Below, one piece after another: positions 56,456 through 64,000 of a DNA stretch of 64,000 nucleotides. This DNA is from Symsagittifera roscoffensis (lineage: Eukaryota; Xenacoelomorpha; Acoela; Convolutidae), in assembly GCF_963678635.1 (NCBI RefSeq), contig NC_087063.1, positions 1,648,073 through 1,712,072 of the forward strand, given 5' to 3'. Position 1 is the stretch's first letter. Each line of letters begins with the position of its first letter. Below the pieces are notes generated by a model. The model saw only the letters and a list, made by a program, of their open reading frames with translations. It was not told where the DNA came from and searched no databases. The position numbers were made by a program, and so were the translations under genes.

Positions 56456-59400
56456 ATGGATGAGAACTTTCAGAAGAGGGTCAAAGGTTATTTGCGAAGC
56501 GAACCAAACTTGAAAATGAACTGTACAAGTGCCATGAAATTATAAATGAGAACATTGAAAGTCAGAGTCGCTCATCAAAGATTGACACTCAGATTCAGAA
56601 TTGCAAGAGCCTGATAGAGACTGCAGTTGAAATAAATGAGGAATTGATTAAGTTAGCTTCTAAAAGTGTTGATCCTGATAAATTGATACCAGCGCAGGAT
56701 ATGTGGCTTCATACGGTTACATCAAGAAACGATACAGTTTTACAGAAAGCTGCATCATATAAAGCTGGCTTAAACGTTGAACCTGAGGAAACAGAGCTTG
56801 ACAATGTTGCAGAATCGTTAAGTACGATCGTAACAACACAACCACAAGATTCACATGAAGCAGATGCGCGCTCTAAGGTGTCGCGGTACAGTAGTCGACA
56901 TCATAAATCAGGTTCGCATAAATCCAGTCGCTATACCGTCGCGCAGTCAAAAACATCAACTGAGAAGAGGCGAGATTTGTTGGTTTTGAAGAAGCAGCAG
57001 GAGGAACTTGAGAGACAAGCAAAGGTGTCATTGAAGTTGAAAGCGCAGCAAAATGAAATAAAAGAACAGCAAGGTAATTTAGAGTTGGAAGAACTAGTTG
57101 AGGTACACCGCAAGAAACTGGCTGAAATTGAGTTAAAGGAATTCGAGTTGGAAGAAGAGCTTTCTGCAGCAAGTGAGAAGATAGGAAATGCTAGCGTAAC
57201 ACATGTTGACCCACAACGTACTGAACAATGGGTAGAAAACGTTGTCACTGAGCAAGAGCAGGCCGAAGTTGTAGCAAGCTCAGAACAAAGTCATCCAGTA
57301 GTCGAGAGTTCCACTTTGATTGCTTCTGATGTTTTGCAAGGGGTTGCCTCCAGCTCAAACTTTGTTACTCCACACTTAGCTTCAACACCTCATGCTGAAG
57401 TTTCGCAAAATCACAATCTGATACCACAAGCAAGTGGTAGCATTCCCGCTTCAATGCCCTTTGGTAATCCCACCATTAATGTGGCACCGCCTTCTGTGTC
57501 GACCGTTACTAATCCAGTTTCGCTTCCGGCGAGTCAACCTTTTGTTCCTCCATTAACCGTTCCGATTCCCATTTCGCTTCCGATTATTCAACCATTTGTC
57601 CCGTCAACCGTTCCTATTCCCTCTTTGCTTCCGCTCAGTCAGCCACATTCCGGCCCCGTTTCAACTGGGTATCAGGCGCCTGCAGCGCCATCCCATCAAC
57701 CTATAAATGTTCCAAACAACCTAACAAGTTTCTCAAGTGAACACTATAACCCGTATAGCAGTTTGCGGAGACCTGCCGCGACTGCGCAAACGATGCCAGT
57801 TCCTCAATGCTGCGCACCGCCCTCAAACGTTTTCTCAGTGACAACTCCTGTTGTTCCACCAAACACCGTAGTTCCTTATACAAGTTTTGGGACTGTGTAT
57901 TACACCCAGCCGCAAACTCATCCAGTTGTTGAAACAGCGCATCAAGGTTATCCACCTACATATCCTGCGCCCACTACGGGCCCGTCTTACGTGCCTAATA
58001 GCGAACAACCCATCTCGGCGAGAGAGTTAGCAGATATCATTCTGCATAGCCGCAAAGACCGTCTGCCGGAGTTGAACTTGGAAGTGTTTGATGGAGAACC
58101 ACTTAACTGGTATGAATGGTTCGGGCAGTTCCAAGCAACAGTTGATTCGGCTATGCTAACTGATGATGAAAAACTCAAATATCTGAAAACACACGTTAAA
58201 GACAAAGCCAAGAGTACAATTGCGGAATACGGCTACAGTGGAGTGTTGTATAAGGATGCTCTAGCAACTCTCCAGAGAAAGTTTGGGCAACCTCATGTTG
58301 TAGTTGGTGCACATTTGGATAAGTTGAAGAATTTTTCCGCATTGAAGATGCACAACTCTGACCATGTTATAAGTTTTTCTGCGGTGATTTCTGGGCTCGT
58401 AGCTGTTTTTAGGTCTTTGTCGTTCAATGACGACTTGAAAAGTGTGAACCTATTAAATCAAGCCGTCAGTAAGCTTCCTCCAAATCTAAAAGAGGCATGG
58501 TCCATACATACTGTTAGACAACATTGGCAGCGATTAACATTGCTAGACTTCAACGATTGGCTTGAGAATAAGGCAGAAGGCCATGAGCGATTGAAATCTT
58601 TAGTCAAAGTCGAGCAGCCAGTTAAACAAAAAGTAGTTACAAAAGTGCTTGCAGGTAACACTAAGGTAAGTTCTAAGGATGAGAAAAGTAGAGAAAAGAC
58701 AAGGTTTCCTCCATGCTCGCTATGCAAAGTGCAGCATGCACTCTGGAACTGTTCCGTGTTCAAAGAGAAAAACGCAACACAGAGGGCTAAATATGTAGCA
58801 GAACAAAAGCTCTGTTTTTCTTGTTTACAAGGCAACCATACCTTCCGAAAGTGCCAAAAGGCAAGAAAATGCCCAAAACAGGACTGTGAGAGCACTCACA
58901 ATGTGCTTCTTCATGGAGCCGAGAAAGTTTTCCCGCCCAAAGAGGCCGACCGATCACCATCGACTCAAACTAATACAAACACTACTTCTGCAAACAACGC
59001 AGCTTGTGTTAAACCTTGTGAGGGAACTGCAAAAGTTATTCTTCCCGTTGCGTTGGTAGATGTGTCCTCAGGTTCGGAAAATTACCCGCAACTAGCCCCG
59101 TTAAAGACGACTGCGTATAATTACAAAGAGATTGAGATAGTTATAGGACAGGACTTCTATCATGCGATAAGACCGCTCGAACATGTCTTCGGAGATGAAC
59201 TTGACTCACCGTGCGCCGTCCGACTTCCGATAGGTTGGGTCATTAGTGGTCCGTCTCCTGATCGTTCGTCCTTAAATTCTTCTTCCTTTAACTGCGTTAC
59301 GGACGATATTTCTCTGACCGACCAAATCAAAACTTGGTATGAGTTAGAGTCGTATGGTGCGTTCAAGCAAGTAGATGCCCGTTCCGCCGCAGACAAGCGT

Positions 59401-59829
59401 GCTTTGTCGATCCTAAAAACTGAAACCGTTCACGATGGTGAGCGTTACACTGTACCGATGCTGTGGAGTGATAATGATGTTAGCTTGCCTAACAATTATT
59501 ATTCTTCATTAGCCCAATTAAAGTCGTTAGAGAAAAGATTAGATAGAGATCCGTTACTTCGCGAGAAGTATACCGAAACAATCAGAGAAGATATAAGTAA
59601 AGGATATGTCATAACCGTCAACCCGCACGATCCCAGCTCACGAGCCGAACGTGAGTGGTATCTTCCACACCATCCGGTTTTGAACCCGAACAAACCCGGC
59701 AAGGTGCGCCGTGTGCTCAATGGAGCATCCAAATTTCATGGCACTTCCTTGAATAGATCTCTCTTGGTTGGCCCGGATCTCCTTCAAAATCTTATTTTTG
59801 TACTGTTGAGGTTCCGTCAACACAAGTAA
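56456..59829 (+). pseudogene. BEL Gag, protease remnant and N-terminal reverse transcriptase (broken)
   Basis: The likely start is ATG 56456, but that frame closes and the main frame is open only from 56464, so a frameshift lies within about the first 60 bp. The main frame runs to TAA 59827-59829. Order: Lys/Glu-rich coiled coil (about 56980-57180), long Pro/Ser/Val-rich linker (about 57280-58000), the DUF1759-type BEL Gag domain (about 58060-58640), Cys/His knuckles (CSLCKVQHALWNC near 58710, CFSCLQGNHTFRKC near 58810), then the protease region and the first reverse-transcriptase motifs. The aspartic protease is cut short: LPVALVDVSSGS is followed at once by the IGQDFY and GWVISGP motifs that belong far downstream, so the segment with the catalytic Asp is missing. 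The stop interrupts reverse transcriptase before its first catalytic Asp. Confidence 0.88.
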
Positions 59830-60306
59830 GCCGTCTCAGCGGACATAGAAGGTATGTTCTTACAAGTTGGAGTACTTGCGCGAGATCAACCGTCTCTCCG
59901 TTTTTTGTGGCGGGAGGACCCCACTTCAAGTGTGGTGGTTCACCAATACACCCGTCATATTTTTGGCGCTCGTGATTCGCCAACTTGTGCGAATTTCGCG
60001 CTACAAAAAACTGCTTCTGATAATCAAGCTGAATACCCCGAAGCCGCTTCAGCCGTTGTCCAGAAGTTTTACATGGACGACTATCTTGACTCGTTCGAAA
60101 ATACCGCTGACGCTCTTAGCCTAAGTAAAGACTTAGTCGCAATGCTCAAATTAGGTGGGTTTAACCTGACAAAGTTTGTTAGCAATGTACCCGAATTACA
60201 ACCGCTCTTAATCCGGACAACCGTGAGTCCAACCCGTCAGTTAAGGATATTTGTAAGAGTCCAGACCAATCGTCGCATGTTCTTGGTCTCAGGTGGGATC
60301 ATGTAA
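59830..60306 (+). pseudogene. BEL reverse transcriptase, central part
   Basis: Continues in the same frame after the stop. Contains the ADIEGMF motif with the first catalytic Asp, LRFLWR, FGARDSPTCANFAL, and the YMDD box at 60069-60080, followed by LGGFNLTKF. Around 60195-60225 the homology moves to another frame, so the remaining residues to the TAA at 60304-60306 are not meaningful. Reverse transcriptase copies the element RNA into DNA; this copy cannot give the full enzyme without suppressing two breaks. Confidence 0.85.
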
Positions 60307-60863
60307 AAGATACCCTAGTAGTAAGTAGAGGTGTTGATCGACCACTAGATAAAGCAATTACTCAACGCACCGTGTTGAGTTTTGTTTCCTCAGTTTTTGA
60401 TCCAATAGGACTGGTAGCTCCATATATTGTGAAAGCGCGCCTTTTACTAAAAGACATATGGAGAATCAGTGGTCAAAAGTGGGATGATGATCTCCCAGAG
60501 GAAATTAAACAACAATTTCTAGATTGGCACTCAGGACTTCCACTATTAGGTACTCTGACGATACCTCGTAGCTACTTTACCGAACCGTTCGACCGCTGTG
60601 AACTTCACACGTTCGGTGATAGTTCGCAGGACGTTTTTTGCGCCGTATCGTTTCTCCGAGCCCGACTTGCTAAATCGCAAAAGACCGAGTTAGCTTTTGT
60701 ATTTGGGAAAGCCCGTGTAGCGCCTATGAAGATGCTCTCCATTCCCAAGTTAGAGCTTCAGGCTGCTCTGCTTGCGACTCGACTCAAAGAAGAGATTTTG
60801 AAAGCGCTTACTTTCAAAGTAAGCAATGTATTCATAGGGACTGATTCTACCACCGTTCTCTAG
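60225..60863 (+). pseudogene. BEL reverse transcriptase thumb/connection and RNase H
   Basis: In the new frame: RTVLSFVSSVFDPIGLVAP, the signature of the Peptidase_A17-named segment of BEL pol, then DLPEEI. RNase H follows with its acidic residues in HTFGDSSQDVF, PKLELQAAL and IGTDSTT. A TAG at 60861-60863 interrupts just before the conserved WL that follows the third acidic residue. Confidence 0.85.
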
Positions 60864-61502
60864 TGGCTTAACTCGTGCAACAAACTTCCTGTGTTTGTTG
60901 GAAACCGCACTGGTGAAATCTTGGAGTCCACCACCATTGATCAATGGAATCATGTACTCAGTGGTGATAACCCAGCTGATACCGGCACACGAGGGATTTC
61001 TTCGGAAGCCCTCAAGGATAGCAGCTGGGTTAGAGGCCCTAGTATATTGAGGACATGTGATTGGCCATTCAAGCCGAACACTGATGTCATCAAAAAGATT
61101 CAATTAAAAGGCCCACTCTGTGACATTGATACATGCCTTGAGACTGCATCTACGTTTGTTGTTGATGCTTCATCTGAGAAAACGCCATCGATCCGTCTGT
61201 TTAAAAATTGGGATAAATTCAGCTCAATTGTAAAGTACAAACGTGTTTTAGCGTTTATGCTTCGTGTGCTACCATCGCATAAACACTTCCGTACAAAAAC
61301 GCTTGAAATAACCGACCCGTCCGAGTTAGATATTGCCGAGCAGAAGCTCATTTATCTCGCTCAGTCCGAATCATTTCCTGCCGAAGTGAAAATATTTCAG
61401 TCCGATAAACTGATAACAAAGAAAAGTCGGATTGCTAAATATTCTCCGTTCATCGGCCCAGCTGGCATCCTGCGTTCAACTTTGATAGCAAACATCCAAT
61501 AA
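60864..61502 (+). pseudogene. BEL linker between RNase H and integrase
   Basis: Same frame after the TAG. Shows GDNPADTGTRG and SSWVRGPSIL, typical of the BEL tether, and ends with the SPFIGPAGILRS sequence that precedes the integrase zinc finger. Frame is then lost at about 61485-61505; the TAA at 61500-61502 ends the old frame. Confidence 0.8.
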
Positions 61503-62662
61503 TACTGGATGGTCGACACCGAGTTGCTCATATGTTGATTAGGCATATGCACTTTCAACATGCACATCAGGGGTTGGATTAAATGCGTGCTGTAGTTCAG
61601 TTGAAATACATTGTTCTGAAGTTGCGCTGGTTACTTGGGAACATCGAAAATACTTGCATAACATGCCGTAAGCGCAAAGCAAAAACAGTTGTGCCCATTA
61701 TGTCTGACCTACCGATTGAAAGACTGGGTTACAAGCAGCCTCCCTTCTCCAACACAGGTGTTGATTACTTTGGCCCGTTTCAAGTGCCAATACGCCGAAG
61801 TACCGAAAAGAGATGGGGTTTCCTATTTACCTGCCTCACGACTCGAGCAGTTCACATCGAGTTGGTTCCATCTCTCGATACTAGTTCCTGCGTCATGGGC
61901 GTAGAGCGATTTATTGCAAGGCGAGGTACCCCCAAAACCATTCTTTCTGACAATGGCACGAATTTTGTTGGTGCTCAAAAGGAGCTCCTATCCTGTGTCC
62001 AAAATTGGAACAAAGTCGCCCCGGCCGTTTTCGTCCACAAAGGCATTAAGTGGAAGTTTAACCCGCCCAGTGCCCCTCATCACGGTGGCGCCTGGGAGCG
62101 GCTAGTGAGAAGTGTTAAGCGAGTGTTGTACGACATATTAGGCAACAGGAGATTAACTGAGGAAGTTCTAGGAACAACGCTCTGCCTAGTTGAACAATTA
62201 CTTAACGCAAGACCGATCACTCCGGTCAGTTCCGATCCGCACGACCTAGAGGCACTCACCCCGAATCACTTCATTCTCGGTCACAGCGCAGCTAGCTTCC
62301 CGTCGTTAAGTTTCGAAGATAACTTTGATTATAAAAAGCGTTACGCCAGAGCACAATCGTACGCTAACGCAGTTTGGTCACGCTGGCTGCGTGAATATGT
62401 ACCATCTCTCAACAAGAGAGCAAAGTGGCATAATGATTCGGATGTCACACTGAAAACCGGCGACTTGGTTTGGGTAGTCGAACCCGACAGCCCACGTGGG
62501 CATTACCCACTCGCCCGTATTGCTAAACTACACTACGGCAAAGACGGATGCGCCCGATCCGCCGATATTAAAACTGTTACGAGCGAGCTGACACGACCGA
62601 CCGTAAAACTCGCACCTGTTCTTCCGTCTTTAGGGGCGGAGGATGTTGCAGCGCAAATATAA
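61503..62662 (+). pseudogene. BEL integrase and C-terminal domain
   Basis: The zinc-binding part (His residues in HMHFQHAHQG, Cys pair CITC) is split by a TAA at 61580-61582; from ATG 61583 the frame is open for 359 codons. The catalytic core has the D,D,E triad: GVDYFGPF, ILSDNGTNF, and GGAWERLV. The PNHFILG motif and the DUF5641-type domain follow (RWLREYVPSL, KTGDLVWVV). Integrase inserts the DNA copy into the host genome. The last codons and the stop (62660-62662) lie inside LTR C. Confidence 0.88.
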
Positions 62663-63157
62663 AACAATAGTACAAATGCATATAAACGTAAATGTGCGAG
62701 AGTATAAATGCATATAAAAGTAAATGCATACAGGGACAGTAGCCAAGCGTATACATGGTGCGTCCCGGCGGGTTCGGCGCCGGTTCGAATCCCGACTAGG
62801 TCATTTCCTTCTAGAACTCGAATCTGCACCGAACTTGATGGGATGCTCCGTAACCAGGTTCGATCACCCCAAAACCGATTTTAACCGTCTTTTCGCTCTA
62901 ATTGGGTTCAACCTTGGTTAAGGCTGACCTTTAAAAAGAGCAATTTGTCTCAAGGACAAATACTGGCCATTTTTGCAGCTTGCTTTGATTTATGCAGTTG
63001 TTTGTGGCCGATGTTACCGATGATAAAGTTTGTTAAAATTATCGTTATATTTTCAAATTTCCGTTATATTTCCGGAGTTATTTTGCCGAGAAAATACTCA
63101 TTAATTAAAGTGTTTAAAAACCGTTTTTTTATATAATCTTGGAGATTGACGCGCACA
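62644..63157 (+). repeat. LTR C (3' LTR)
   Basis: 514 bp, TGTTGCAGC ... GCGCACA, with only a few single-base differences from A and B. The pol stop codon lies 17 bp inside it. Followed by the target duplication GCATA (63158-63162). Confidence 0.92.
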
Positions 63158-64000
63158 GCATATACAAGACCATACACGAGAAGCAAAGGTTTGTGTAAGT
63201 AGGTTAATGACCCCAATGCTAAATTTCATGACAAAAGTTTAAAAAACTTCCAGATTGGAAGAAACGGACGAAATTATTTTTTTAAGTGTGACGAAGCATT
63301 CCATTATCGTTCGCATGATTGAGATAGGAAACATTGGTTTTGACATTTATGCAGAGGGATTACTCCTTGCCTCTATTCCAAAGTTGCAAGCAAAAAGAGT
63401 TTTGTAAACTGGTCAAATCTGATCATAATGTCCTGGTTTCCTACAATTTTTGGCTCTTTTTCAATTTTCATAACAGTGGGAGTAAATCAAACATTGAACT
63501 CGTAGAAACTTGCAACTGAGGGAAAAGGAAAAGAACAAAGAGGCGATAAGAGAAATGTTTCGAGGCCAACTGTGTAATTTGCGAACTGTAAGCGGATTCT
63601 GCATCAAGACGAAAATGGATTTGTCGCAAAATCCGCAACTTTTTAAAAAAGTTTTCCTTAATATTTTTTCTGTTTTGAATATTTTTTCTGACTGTATCAC
63701 TAATATTTGCTCCAAAAGCGAGCAAAGTTGCAGATTTGCAAAAATTTTTGGAAACTGCATTAAAATTTGTGAATATATGAAATGTATATAAATCTTTTAA
63801 AAACTTTTTTTATAGATATGAACTGCATTAACTTACACTCGTTAACTTTTGCCCTAAAACTGTTTATATTGACCGCGTGTGACAAAAATAGTTATCATAT
63901 TACCCGGGTTGTCCTCCAAACAAAAGCTTGTCTTACAAATTCATACCATAAAAATGGGCTCTTTCCTTTTCCAGCTTCAAAATTCTAAAAATTTGCATTC
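63158..64000 (+). other. Intron 1 of the second Galpha gene, continued
   Basis: No exon seen. A CCCGGGTTG family-2 end appears at 63904 and a GGGCTCTTTCC foldback motif at about 63956. The next exon of the Galpha gene must lie beyond the window. Confidence 0.45.

Larger units (their letters stand above)
53667..63157 (+). mobile_element. BEL/Pao retrotransposon composite with three LTRs
   Basis: LTR A (53667-54181), 99 bp remnant, LTR B (54281-54796), internal region, LTR C (62644-63157). The outer flanks GCATA (53662-53666) and GCATA (63158-63162) form a 5 bp target duplication, so the whole block behaves as one insertion or grew from one. The order Gag, protease, reverse transcriptase, RNase H, integrase and the domain types identify BEL/Pao. 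The LTRs differ at only a handful of positions, so it is young. It lies in sense orientation in the first intron of the second Galpha gene. No envelope-like frame is seen. Not autonomous: several breaks, listed below. Confidence 0.93.

Noticed and set aside
1-64000. CRISPR arrays, bacterial operons, rRNA genes
   Set aside because: None seen; split genes and element content are eukaryotic, and the tandem repeats lack regular spacer structure.

Overview
This is AT-rich animal nuclear DNA, not bacterial. Genes are split by spliceosomal introns from about 41 bp to 7 kb, the coding exons are short GC-richer islands, and most of the window is layered mobile-element DNA. The BEL/Pao retrotransposon at the right end belongs to a group essentially confined to Metazoa, and heterotrimeric G-protein alpha subunits (Galpha) fit an animal. 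I cannot place the species.

Layout. 1-517: end of a retrotransposon Gag fragment. 1179-3067: a DNA-transposon-like inverted-repeat element (family 1) with a second element (family 2) inserted inside it. 5128-5665 and many other places: a third family with conserved stem-loop ends (family 3). 6033-24530, minus strand: a candidate gene for a single-pass membrane protein, built from small exons whose phases agree (24213-24530, 23436-23472, 16307-16432 and its copy 12076-12201, 9992-10064, 9604-9653, 6033-6173). Its transmembrane exon lies in a nearly perfect 4.23 kb tandem duplication (11038-15269 and 15270-19500) that also carries a solo BEL LTR. 26747-28967: a 2.2 kb family-2 element with long inverted arms.

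29795-42870, minus strand: a complete five-exon Galpha gene of about 451 codons, highly divergent, with Leu in place of the catalytic switch-II Gln. Its introns are filled with repeats, including two copies of family 1 facing each other. 42871-53301: repeat-rich DNA without a convincing gene. 53302-53410, plus strand: first coding exon of a second Galpha gene, ending at the classical intron position before the P-loop; its first intron continues past the window end.

That intron holds a young BEL/Pao composite (53667-63157, target duplication GCATA) with three LTRs: LTR A, a 99 bp deletion derivative, LTR B, a full internal region, and LTR C. The internal region has a tRNA-Lys-like primer site, an antisense SPRY-domain fragment that looks like captured host DNA, three tandem hairpins whose stems show compensatory changes, and a gag-pol broken by stops, frameshifts and loss of the protease catalytic region. 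LTRs that are almost identical beside such damage suggest that the element moved as an already defective passenger.

The strongest leads are the covarying hairpins in the BEL leader, the Gln-to-Leu Galpha, the SPRY capture, the scar behind LTR A, and the duplicated symmetric transmembrane exon.
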